From JAAYAY01 sp964429355 (lineage in GTDB: Bacteria; Planctomycetota; Planctomycetia; Pirellulales; Thermoguttaceae), in assembly GCA_964429355.1 (NCBI GenBank), contig CAYSCH010000191.1, positions 1-17,630 of the forward strand: a stretch of DNA of 17,630 nucleotides, given 5' to 3'. The first letter of the stretch is position 1. Each line of letters begins with the position of its first letter. The notes beneath the pieces are model-generated. The model searched no databases. It saw only the letters and a program-made list of their open reading frames with translations, and was not told the origin of the DNA. Positions 6,860-13,778 of this stretch are shown one piece after another. The position numbers and the translations under genes are program-made.

Positions 6860-8518
6860 TCACGGCCACTCGGCTGCTTCCAGCGGCTTGGGGGCCTCCA
6901 GGGGCTCGGGGACTCCGGCGGTCGTGCCTCGGAGAGCGTCGAGGCTGAACCCCCGCCCCAGGAGCCGCAGATCCTTATAGTATACTTGCCTGGCCGGTAC
7001 CGAGGTAGCATCGATTACCACCTCGGAGCGGCTAACGGGCCCCTGCTGGTCGAAGAAGCCAACGATCTGGCCCCGGTAGACGTCACCGCCGCAGGTGACG
7101 TAGGGCAACAGTTTCTTCATTTGTTCCAGGTCGACGAGCCCGTCGGCCAGCAGCCACGTGGGATGGCGCCGGCCCGCATCGCCACCGGTCGACGCCCCCT
7201 GGCGCTGGGTCTTGATCCGCCGGGCGAGTTCTTCGGTCATTCCCGGAACCGCGGCGAGCACCTCCTCGGGGGCCTCCATCAGGTTGATGCGTCCCCGAAC
7301 CACCGCTTCGTTCCCCACACTCAGATGGTCCAGCAGATCGGGCAGCGTTTCCTGGATCACCTGGGAGCTTGCCGCGAGGGGACTGCGAACCGTCTGCATT
7401 GTGCGTGCCGCATCGTTCAGGGGTATTTCAATCGTCGCCCCCACAAGGTCGAGCACAGAAGTGAACTGGAAACGTGCCTGGCCAGCCAGATCCAGCTCGA
7501 TCTTTTCCAGGGCGACGGCCTGGGTACTTTGGGATTCTCTTGCCACCTGCGGGTACTGGCGGCAGAGAACTGCGAATTTGGCCAGGTCCGCGCCGACGAC
7601 CTTTTCCAGTTTCCCGTGCAGCGACGTCAAGTCATTTTCGTTCAAGTCAATTTTCGGCTGGCCGTCGGGATCGAGATTCTTCTCCGCGCTGAACACAGTG
7701 ATAAAACCGCTCCAGGGAACGGCGGACGAATCGCCGGCCGCGGAAAGGGAGCCGCTGGAGGCGGTGGGCTGTTCACCCGGATCGATCTGGTAGTTGTAGT
7801 TCTCGTCGGCCCCAAGCAACAGGTCGCGGGTGACATCCCGAACGAGCAGGAGTTCCTCCAACGAGGTTGGTTCGGCGTTGCGCGGGCCATAGGGAACGCC
7901 CAAACCGGCGTAGTACGAGGCTTCTGCGCCGAACTGGCGGGGGGTTGTATCGCGATCGATCCAGTCAAGGATCGCATCGGCAATCGACTGCGACATATCG
8001 GGCAAATGCATCAAAGCCTCTCTTGCGGCCCCGGGTTGGCGCTGGTCCCACTGGGGCAGCACGGCCAGGTTCAGCCTGGCCGACTCGTTCGACATGCCGA
8101 AACGGATTCCGGTCACCCGATCGTTTTCGACCTTGGGGGAGACAATGCTGAACCGCGTACGGCGCCCCGTATCGTCGTCCATCACGACCACGCCGCGGAA
8201 CTGGTTTTCGCCGGACGCCAGCCGATCTGCCTGCCCTGCCGATGCCGCCGGCTTCGACTTCTGTCCGAGATAGGCACGCATCATTTCCGCACCGGAGCCG
8301 ACGGCCATTTCGACCTGCAGCTCGTCGCCTCGCAGGCGGACGGCTTTGTGCTCTGTCGACATGAGGGCCACGTAACCGAGCCCGGCCAGGCTGAGCATCG
8401 TCACGAAGATGACGACGATAAACAACACCATGCCCTGCCGCCGGACGGACTGTGCGCCGCGTCGTTGGGCTGGCCGGCGCCGCGCGGAAATATGGAATTG
8501 GTGTGCCGGTGCCGCCAT
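6860..8518 (-). CDS. gspK: T2SS minor pseudopilin GspK (tip protein)
   Basis: The 552-residue product has a long basic leader and a prepilin-type site at G29/M30, followed by the hydrophobic helix MVLFIVVIFVTMLSLAGLGY. There is no glutamate at position +5, as is characteristic of GspK. Downstream, DWIDRDTTPRQFGAE and YYAGLGVPYGPRNAEP match the usual GspK body, and SLEELLLVRDVT is the typical SAM-like/helical segment. LMEAPEEVLAAVPGMTEEL (about residues 440-458) is helix-hairpin-helix-like. GspK caps the pseudopilus tip with GspI and GspJ. It is clearly longer than the roughly 320-330 residues of proteobacterial homologues. The ATG at 8518 shares one base with the gspJ stop (TGATG) and has GAGGA seven bases upstream. 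A GTG at 8536 would add six residues and is less likely. Confidence 0.92.
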   Translation of the reverse strand: MAAPAHQFHISARRRPAQRRGAQSVRRQGMVLFIVVIFVTMLSLAGLGYVALMSTEHKAVRLRGDELQVEMAVGSGAEMMRAYLGQKSKPAASAGQADRLASGENQFRGVVVMDDDTGRRTRFSIVSPKVENDRVTGIRFGMSNESARLNLAVLPQWDQRQPGAAREALMHLPDMSQSIADAILDWIDRDTTPRQFGAEASYYAGLGVPYGPRNAEPTSLEELLLVRDVTRDLLLGADENYNYQIDPGEQPTASSGSLSAAGDSSAVPWSGFITVFSAEKNLDPDGQPKIDLNENDLTSLHGKLEKVVGADLAKFAVLCRQYPQVARESQSTQAVALEKIELDLAGQARFQFTSVLDLVGATIEIPLNDAARTMQTVRSPLAASSQVIQETLPDLLDHLSVGNEAVVRGRINLMEAPEEVLAAVPGMTEELARRIKTQRQGASTGGDAGRRHPTWLLADGLVDLEQMKKLLPYVTCGGDVYRGQIVGFFDQQGPVSRSEVVIDATSVPARQVYYKDLRLLGRGFSLDALRGTTAGVPEPLEAPKPLEAAEWP

Positions 8519-9741
8519 CACTCGTTCCTCATCCACTGGTCGGCCGCGCCCTGTTGGGTACTGGTTCTCGGCTGCGCCGGCTGGAGGATCACTTTGGCCA
8601 TCGGTACGGGGGTGCTGAGCGTTGGAATCTCGAGGGTGGGTGCCGCCTGCCGTTTGACGGGCTGCCGCTCCTTGAGGAGGGGCGAATTTGGAAGGTGCAC
8701 CACCACGCGGTGCATATGCAGCGGCGACAGATTCTTCTGGCCTGCCGGATCGAGTGCCGCCTCTGCCGCGGGTGGCTGGCTGATGGATGTCTCTGCGGTT
8801 GCCGTCTCGTCGGCCGCCGCGGCATCTTCTTCCTCCGGTGTCTCGACGACCGCCAGGAGGTTGCTTCCGGTCAGCAGGTCCGCTTGGGGTCCGCCGACGG
8901 TTTCGCTGCCGAGGCCGCGAGTCCTGTCGGCTTCATCGAGCGATACCACGGCCAGGGTCATCTCGACGGCCACGGGCAATCCCTTGCGGGCCAGGCTGTC
9001 CCAGGATTTGTGCCACTTGGAGCCATCGAAATAGCGGAAATTCAGCGACATGACCTCGGGGGCCCACATGACCCCACTATCCATCCCCACGTCGAGAAGC
9101 TGGTCGAAGGTTGACGCGGCAGGGGCCGCAGCGGCCGCGGCGAGTGGTTCAACCGGTTGGTCGAATGTTGCCGCCGGGAGAGAGATCTCGGCCATTCCGG
9201 TGAGTTTCTCGGGATCGACTTCTTCCGGGGTCTCAAAATCCAACTCGCGCCGGGTCAATCCGACCCGCGAGTCGGGGAGTTTGCTGTCTACCGAGGCCGA
9301 ATCGTTGAAGGTGTAGTAGACGGTCCGCAGTTCCGGCGCCTGCAGCTTGTGAGGCTTCGTGGTGTTTTCCATCTCCTCGGCGGTCGGTGTGGGAGCCAGT
9401 TGGAACGCGGGGATCTGCAAGACGTCGATCCGCAGTTCGGTCGAGGTGCCAAACAGTCCGAACCGCCTTGCCCCGCTGGGCTCGTGCGACCTGGGATCGA
9501 CGAACACGGGGTCCTGGATGGCGCCGACCAGGTCGTCGGAAAGCTGCTGCGAAAGGGTTCGGATCAGTTGAATCTCTTCTGTCTGGGATTCGCCGCGTTC
9601 GAACATCTTGCGATAGATGAACAGCGCCTGGTACACGGCCCCCATCAGCACCGCGACCAGGAGCGACGCAATGACAACCTCGAGCAGGGTGAAACCCCGC
9701 CGTGGAGCTCGCGATGGCCGGTGGTGATGGTTCTGCAACAT
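8518..9741 (-). CDS. gspJ: T2SS minor pseudopilin GspJ
   Basis: The 407-residue protein carries a textbook prepilin signal, RRGFTLLEVVIASLLVA. Cleavage would fall between G16 and F17, with glutamate at mature position 5 (E21). The C-terminal globular part contains MSLNFRYFDGSKWHKSWDS and GLPVAVEMTLAVV, a pattern typical of GspJ (a strand with Y-F-D-G, W...W, then LP-x-x-V). In T2SS, GspJ joins GspI and GspK in the pseudopilus tip. The length is about twice that of the usual proteobacterial protein, because of low-complexity Ala/Glu/Pro-rich insertions (for example EEEDAAAADETATAET) and a Pro-rich C-terminus. The upstream Shine-Dalgarno is weak, and a repeat-filled gap of 83 bp separates it from gspI, so its expression may differ from that of its neighbours. 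Confidence 0.9.
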   Translation of the reverse strand: MLQNHHHRPSRAPRRGFTLLEVVIASLLVAVLMGAVYQALFIYRKMFERGESQTEEIQLIRTLSQQLSDDLVGAIQDPVFVDPRSHEPSGARRFGLFGTSTELRIDVLQIPAFQLAPTPTAEEMENTTKPHKLQAPELRTVYYTFNDSASVDSKLPDSRVGLTRRELDFETPEEVDPEKLTGMAEISLPAATFDQPVEPLAAAAAAPAASTFDQLLDVGMDSGVMWAPEVMSLNFRYFDGSKWHKSWDSLARKGLPVAVEMTLAVVSLDEADRTRGLGSETVGGPQADLLTGSNLLAVVETPEEEDAAAADETATAETSISQPPAAEAALDPAGQKNLSPLHMHRVVVHLPNSPLLKERQPVKRQAAPTLEIPTLSTPVPMAKVILQPAQPRTSTQQGAADQWMRNE

Positions 9742-9757
9742 GGATCTTTCCGTAAAA

Positions 9758-9770
9758 CCTCGCTACGAGG
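9758..9770 (-). promoter_or_regulatory. Short hairpin followed by TTTT just upstream of gspJ
   Basis: CCTCG (9758-9762) pairs with CGAGG (9766-9770) around a three-base loop. Read on the minus strand the stem is followed by TTTTACGGAAAG and, 16 bases after the stem, by the gspJ ATG. It could reduce or pause transcription between gspI and gspJ, but a five-base stem is marginal. Confidence 0.3.
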
Positions 9771-9772
9771 CC

Positions 9773-9918
9773 CTGACGAAACGCGAGAGTCTCCCAGGGG
9801 CATGGATGTTCACAATTGTGGCGGTCATGCCACCGGCTCCAAGAAGTGCTGACAAAACGTGAGAGTCTCCCAGGGGCATGGATATTCACAATCGTGGCGG
9901 TCATGCCACCGGCTCCAG
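9773..9918. repeat. 76-bp direct repeat, two copies, spanning the end of gspI and the gspI-gspJ gap
   Basis: Copy one starts at 9773 (ctgacgaaacgcgagagtct) and copy two starts at 9849 (ctgacaaaacgtgagagtct). They are nearly identical through cccaggggcatggat and ggcggtcatgccaccggctc, with only a few substitutions over about 69 aligned bases. Copy one contains the perfect palindrome CACAATTGTG (9811-9820), which is broken in copy two. The gspI stop codon (9825-9827) lies inside copy one. This looks like a mobile or dispersed short repeat, not gene sequence. Confidence 0.88.
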
Positions 9919-10676
9919 GACATGTCGGGGCCCTCCGGCGGTGGAAAGCCATCGGGCGGTGGCAGGCCTTCAGGCAACGGCGGACCTTCGGGCGGCAGGC
10001 CGAAGGGGGGCGGTGAATCGTCAGGCTGGAAGGAACCGCCGGCGGGAATCGGCTCCTCGCTGGGCAGCCCATCGCCGGGAGGGAGGGTGTCGTCAAACAG
10101 CGACGGCTCCTGGGGCACGTCCACCGGTATCGCGAGTTGGCTGGCCGGCCGAAAGCTCGTGGACTCTGAGTCCTTGCCCTCGGCGATCCAGCGCACGAGG
10201 GTGAATCGTTTGCCGGCGCCAACCGCCTGTTGCCGCGAACCGGTCGTGGCAAGCGTCGGTTGGGGCGAACCGGTTGGCTGTTGCGGCGAGACGTCCGTTG
10301 TGACGGTTTCTCCGGCAGCGTTTCCAGCGGGAACCCCAGGGTGCCCTGGCGCAGACTCCGCCGGCTGTTCTGCGGCGGTCACTTCGATGGCCAGGAGTCC
10401 CGCGTGGCCTGCCGATCGGACCTTGACTGTCAGCCCCCAGCCTGGCAGTTCGGCAATCGCCTCGTGGCTGACCTCTTCGATGGGGAGTGCACCGGCGAGC
10501 ATTTCGTTCATTCGTGCCTGGCACACCAGTTGGGCCGCAGCATACTGCTGGGCGGCATCCATATGGGCCGTTCCCACGAAGGAAATGTGGGACAGCACAA
10601 TCACGCTTCCCAGCAGCACCGTTGTGGCCAGCATCACTTCCAGCAGGGAGAAACCGGGGCGGCGGGTCGGCATCAT
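9825..10676 (-). CDS. gspI: T2SS minor pseudopilin GspI with Pro-rich tail and repeat-derived C-terminus
   Basis: The 283-residue product begins MMPTRRPGFSLLEVMLATTV. The prepilin site is G8/F9 and glutamate is at mature position 5 (E13). The conserved early body (AAQLVCQARMNEMLAG) fits GspI, a component of the pseudopilus tip with GspJ and GspK. A middle segment rich in Thr, Gln and Pro and a Pro/Gly/Glu tail (PPPEGPPLPEGLPPPDGFPP type) follow, making it much longer than the usual 120-130 residues. The last 30 or so residues (WSRWHDRHDCEYPCPWETL and on) are encoded by the 76-bp repeat and are unlike any pseudopilin sequence; they also contain three cysteines. The start overlaps the gspH stop as ATGA and has GGGAGG seven bases upstream. 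A second ATG at 10673 would shorten it by one residue. Confidence 0.86.
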   Translation of the reverse strand: MMPTRRPGFSLLEVMLATTVLLGSVIVLSHISFVGTAHMDAAQQYAAAQLVCQARMNEMLAGALPIEEVSHEAIAELPGWGLTVKVRSAGHAGLLAIEVTAAEQPAESAPGHPGVPAGNAAGETVTTDVSPQQPTGSPQPTLATTGSRQQAVGAGKRFTLVRWIAEGKDSESTSFRPASQLAIPVDVPQEPSLFDDTLPPGDGLPSEEPIPAGGSFQPDDSPPPFGLPPEGPPLPEGLPPPDGFPPPEGPDMSWSRWHDRHDCEYPCPWETLTFCQHFLEPVA

Positions 10677-11491
10677 GGCTGAGCCTCCCGCGGCATCGGG
10701 CCCAAGGTCCCTCCCGCAGAGAAGGTGCTCACCGTCTTTGGCCGGTCAGGTTCCGCATCGGCCTCGAGGAGCCCTTCGCCCTCGGCAAGGGACCTGGCAA
10801 GCGGATTTTCGTTGCCAGTTGGGTCGATTCGACTGGTTGGCCCGATACGAACAGCCCCGGTCAACCCACGGAGGCTGACGTCGACGGCGTATCGCTCAGC
10901 GTCGGTGATGCGGATTCGTGCGTTGGACGTCCGCCCGTTCGGATAGAAGACAATCGGTTGCGACCAGTTCTGCTGCTCGGTCATCTCGGCGGTGCTCAAG
11001 CCGGCGAGTCCTTCCTCGTCTTCTTCTCCCGCCGCCGGTTTCCTGGCAACTTCCTGCCCGACGAACTGCATGCCATCGGGTAGATATTTCTCGTAAGCCG
11101 CAGCATCGACGATCTCGGCCCCGCTGATCGGCTCGGTGTCGGCGTTTTCCTCGCTCATCTGTTCCAGGGCCGATTTGAGCACCGCCGGACCGGCCGTTTC
11201 TTCCTCCTTGGGGCGAATTTCAAATAAACCCGTGCCGGGCTGGAAACGAAACACCTGCGGCTTGCCGGATTCGATCGCGCGAAGCCGAGCCTCGCCCAGT
11301 TCCGTACGGACCTGCTGGGCCGCGTCTTTGACTCGGGCGCGGCTCAGGAGCTTCTGGACGGACGGCCAGCTCATTCCGATCAAGAGCCCCACGATGGCCA
11401 GAACCACGAGCATTTCTACCAGGGTGAATGCATAGTGCGGGCGGAGCTGCCCGAAGGAGACACTCGATAGGTAGGATTGTCGATGGACCAT
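10673..11491 (-). CDS. gspH: T2SS minor pseudopilin GspH (GspH/FimT family)
   Basis: The 272-residue protein has a prepilin-like N-terminal helix, AFTLVEMLVVLAIVGLLIGM, with glutamate at mature position 5 (E26). It continues with RVKDAAQQVRTELGEARLRAIESG and VFRFQPGTGLFEIRP, typical of the GspH/FimT fold. Position -1 of the cleavage site is alanine (A21), not the nearly invariant glycine. The later part holds acidic insertions (AAGEEDEEG) and the end strand IVFYPNGRTSNARIRI. GspH links the pseudopilus tip to the GspG shaft. I chose ATG 11491; a TTG at 11518 would add nine residues, and neither has a clear Shine-Dalgarno. The gene is preceded by a stem-loop and its stop overlaps gspI. Confidence 0.86.
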   Translation of the reverse strand: MVHRQSYLSSVSFGQLRPHYAFTLVEMLVVLAIVGLLIGMSWPSVQKLLSRARVKDAAQQVRTELGEARLRAIESGKPQVFRFQPGTGLFEIRPKEEETAGPAVLKSALEQMSEENADTEPISGAEIVDAAAYEKYLPDGMQFVGQEVARKPAAGEEDEEGLAGLSTAEMTEQQNWSQPIVFYPNGRTSNARIRITDAERYAVDVSLRGLTGAVRIGPTSRIDPTGNENPLARSLAEGEGLLEADAEPDRPKTVSTFSAGGTLGPMPREAQP

Positions 11492-11526
11492 TGGCCAGTC
11501 AAAACCGACGGGAGTCAAAATGGCGC

Positions 11527-11563
11527 AGGGCCCCAGGGAGGCACCGATCCTCCGTGAGGCCCT
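11527..11563 (-). promoter_or_regulatory. Stem-loop in the gspG-gspH gap
   Basis: On the minus strand AGGGCC (from 11563) can pair with GGCCCT (ending 11527), and an inner GAGG can pair with CCTC around a loop of about six bases. The structure lies between the gspG stop and the gspH start. No long T-tract follows, only ATTTTG some bases later. It could protect the 3' end of gspG mRNA or partly terminate transcription, which would favour the abundant major pseudopilin over the minor ones. The role is inferred from position. Confidence 0.5.
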
Positions 11564-11581
11564 GAAGTGAAATCGTTTGGG

Positions 11582-12514
11582 TCAGAAATTCCGCGTCCCC
11601 TGTCCTGCAGGCGGATTGGGGCCGAGACCTCCACCCATCGTCCCGGTACCACCTCCCGAGTTCAGCGGAGGCATGCCACCGGGCTGCATGCCACCGGGCT
11701 GCACTCCGCCAGGCTGCATACCACCGGGTTGCATTCCACCAGGCTGCATTCCACCAGGTTGCATACCGCCAGGTTGCATACCACCAGGTTGCATTCCGCC
11801 AGGCTGCATACCGCCGGGCTGTATACCGCCGGGTTGCATTCCACCAGGCTGCATACCGCCGGGTTGCATACCGCCGGGTTGCATTCCACCAGGCTGCATA
11901 CCACCGGGTTGCATGCCGCCGGGCTGCATTCCGCCGGGCTGCATACCGCCATCGAGCGGCGGCATTCCGCCTTGATTCATCGGCATTCCGTCGGGACCCA
12001 ATTGGCCTTGCCCTGGCAGTTGACCGTCTTGGCCGGGCATGCCCTCGGAAGTGCCGGTGGAAGCGACGTTCCAACTGACAATATCATCCTGCGTGCCGTC
12101 CATGTTGTCGGGGCCGAAAGACCAGATGTCGGGGCCGGGGCCGCGTCCCCGGGTCGGCGGAAACGAATAGCCGTAAGGCAGTCCCCAGGGGTCGGAGGGG
12201 ACGGAATCGCTGTCCAGGTAGGGTCCGTCCCAGCCGCGGACGGCCGTGCCCGTCTCGCCCATGGCCGGCGGGGCAATCAACGCCATGAGCCCTTGCTCGG
12301 TGGATGGGTAGCTGCGGCAATCGGCGGAATAGAGGTCCAGCGATTTCTTGAGGCTACCGATCTGGCTCTTGGCGACGGAGACGTCGGACTTGCCCAGGAA
12401 TTTCAGAACGCGTGGAGCGACCATGGCCATCAGGAGCACCAGGATCGCCAAGACGACGAGCAGTTCCATCAAGGTGAAACCGCGTCTCCTTGTGGATTGG
12501 ACAGAACGTTGCAT
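11582..12514 (-). CDS. gspG: T2SS major pseudopilin GspG with pentapeptide-repeat tail
   Basis: The 310-residue product has the prepilin site G12/F13 in RRRGFTLMELLVVLAILVLL with glutamate at mature position 5 (E17). The body matches GspG closely: LDLYSADCRSYPSTEQGLMAL, GWDGPYL, DPWGLPYGY, then GPDIWSFGPDNMDGTQDD, where the last aspartates form the calcium site of GspG. It is the pseudopilus shaft subunit that pushes substrates through the secretin. The conserved domain ends near residue 150, where normal family members stop. Here about 160 further residues follow: a Gly/Gln/Met/Pro linker, 18 consecutive GG(M/V/I)QP units (189-278), and a Gly/Pro-rich end. GGAGGAAG lies about seven bases before the ATG. 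The gap from gspF is 39 bp. Confidence 0.95.
   Translation of the reverse strand: MQRSVQSTRRRGFTLMELLVVLAILVLLMAMVAPRVLKFLGKSDVSVAKSQIGSLKKSLDLYSADCRSYPSTEQGLMALIAPPAMGETGTAVRGWDGPYLDSDSVPSDPWGLPYGYSFPPTRGRGPGPDIWSFGPDNMDGTQDDIVSWNVASTGTSEGMPGQDGQLPGQGQLGPDGMPMNQGGMPPLDGGMQPGGMQPGGMQPGGMQPGGMQPGGMQPGGMQPGGMQPGGIQPGGMQPGGMQPGGMQPGGMQPGGMQPGGMQPGGMQPGGVQPGGMQPGGMPPLNSGGGTGTMGGGLGPNPPAGQGTRNF
11681..11950 (-). repeat. 18 tandem copies of a 15-bp unit encoding GG(M/V/I)QP
   Basis: Eighteen contiguous 15-bp units occupy 270 bp in frame with gspG. Seventeen sites follow the GGMQP theme with single Ile and Val variants (units 9 and 17 from the N-terminal side). Third-position differences among units (ccaccg, ccgcca, ccgccg) show that the array is not a fresh clonal expansion. 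Because the period is a multiple of three, copy-number change would alter tail length without a frameshift. Confidence 0.97.
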
Positions 12515-12553
12515 TTCTCTTCCTCCCGTGAAATTGGTTTGGTTCTTTGGCGA

Positions 12554-13768
12554 CTATCCTATCGTCGAACTCATTTCGAAGACCGGAAGCAATAGGGCCA
12601 CCATGACGAACAGGATCACGCTACCCATGATGAGGAGCATGCTCGGTTCGATCAGGCGAACCATCACATCCAACATTTGTGCCGTTTTGCGGTCGATTGT
12701 GTCGGCCACGTTGACGAGCACATTATCCAGATTGTTCGATTCTTCGGCAACGCTGATCATGGCCATAATCGGGCGCGGGATGAGTCCGCACTCGGCCAGC
12801 GGTTTGGAGAGTGTGTCGCCGGAAGAAATATTTTCGGCCGACTTGGTGATCGCTTCGGACAGCACCTTGTTGCCGGTCGATTCCGCGCTGATTTCCAGCG
12901 CTCGGAGGATCGGCACGCCGTTCTGGAGCAGAGTTCCCAGGATCCGGCAGAATCGTGAAAGGGCCGAGTTGAGGAAGATACTGCCGAAAACCGGCAACCG
13001 CAGCTTCCACTTGTCGATGAACATGCGGCCGCGGGGCGTCTTGATGAGGTTCCAGAGCCAGGCGACCAGGGCTGCGATGCCGCCGGCCGCCAACACGCCG
13101 TATCGGCTCCCCATGAAGCCACTGAGCCCGAGGAGGATGATGGTCGGCAAGGGCAGCCCGCCCCCTTCGCGTTCCACCCGTTCGAAGAGGGTAGCGAATT
13201 TGGGAACGAAGAATACGATCAGAATGATGACGACGATCGTTCCTGCGATTGCCAGAAACGCGGGGTAGGTCATTGCCCCAGTGATCTTCTTCTTCAATTG
13301 TTCCTGCAATTCGAGGAAGTCGGCCGTCCGCTTCAGGGCGTCTTCGAGGAACGCGCCTTCCGAGCCGGCCCGGACGACGCTGATCGTCAATTCGTTGAAC
13401 ACCTCGGGATGGGATGCGAAGGCAGCATCGAGCGATTCGCCTTCGGATACCTGGTCGCGGATGTCGGCCAGGACCTCCCCCATGGTCGGATGGGTGGCCT
13501 GCTCGGAGAGAAGCTCCAGGGCGCTGAGCAGGGGGACACCGTTCTGCAGCAGATCGGCGAGTTGAGTCAACGTGGACGCCAGCACCCCCGCGCCCACACG
13601 CTGCCTGAATCGCAGCCGGAACTGGCCCGCTTCGGCGTTCTCGACACGGATGGGGAAAAGCGACTTCTCCGCCAGGAGGGCAAGCGTTTCCCGCTTCGTG
13701 CCGGCACTGATGGTGCCGGCGACGTTTTCGCCGGAAAGCGTTCTTGCTGTGTAGGAGAACTCAGGCAT
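12554..13768 (-). CDS. gspF: T2SS inner-membrane platform protein GspF
   Basis: The 404-residue protein is the usual GspF/PilC length. It starts MPEFSYTARTLSGENVAGTI, the standard N-terminal extension. Two cytoplasmic T2SSF domains follow (about residues 68-190 and 270-390), each opening with a T-Q-L-x-x-L-L-Q-N-G-V-P-L-L or R-I-L-G-T-L-L-Q-N-G-V-P-I-L motif. Three membrane segments lie at about 168-195, 215-240 and 370-398. GspF sits at the centre of the inner-membrane platform and transmits GspE motion to pseudopilin assembly. The ATG is 10 bp after the gspE stop without a strong Shine-Dalgarno, so translation is probably coupled to gspE. No key motif is missing. Confidence 0.97.
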   Translation of the reverse strand: MPEFSYTARTLSGENVAGTISAGTKRETLALLAEKSLFPIRVENAEAGQFRLRFRQRVGAGVLASTLTQLADLLQNGVPLLSALELLSEQATHPTMGEVLADIRDQVSEGESLDAAFASHPEVFNELTISVVRAGSEGAFLEDALKRTADFLELQEQLKKKITGAMTYPAFLAIAGTIVVIILIVFFVPKFATLFERVEREGGGLPLPTIILLGLSGFMGSRYGVLAAGGIAALVAWLWNLIKTPRGRMFIDKWKLRLPVFGSIFLNSALSRFCRILGTLLQNGVPILRALEISAESTGNKVLSEAITKSAENISSGDTLSKPLAECGLIPRPIMAMISVAEESNNLDNVLVNVADTIDRKTAQMLDVMVRLIEPSMLLIMGSVILFVMVALLLPVFEMSSTIG

Positions 13769-13778
13769 GGCTGTTGCG

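Noticed and set aside
6680..9034. 784-codon plus-strand open frame opposite gspK and gspJ
   Set aside because: It is antisense to two well-supported pseudopilin genes and its translation shows no recognisable domain. Long antisense frames are expected in GC-rich DNA.
11681..11950. Possible CRISPR or non-coding satellite
   Set aside because: The 15-bp period is in frame with gspG and encodes a consistent pentapeptide; there are no spacers.
11567..12595. Plus-strand frames over gspG with HTARLHTAGLH- or IPPGC-like repeats
   Set aside because: These periodic translations are by-products of the 15-bp repeat of gspG read on the other strand; the minus-strand frame has the full GspG domain.
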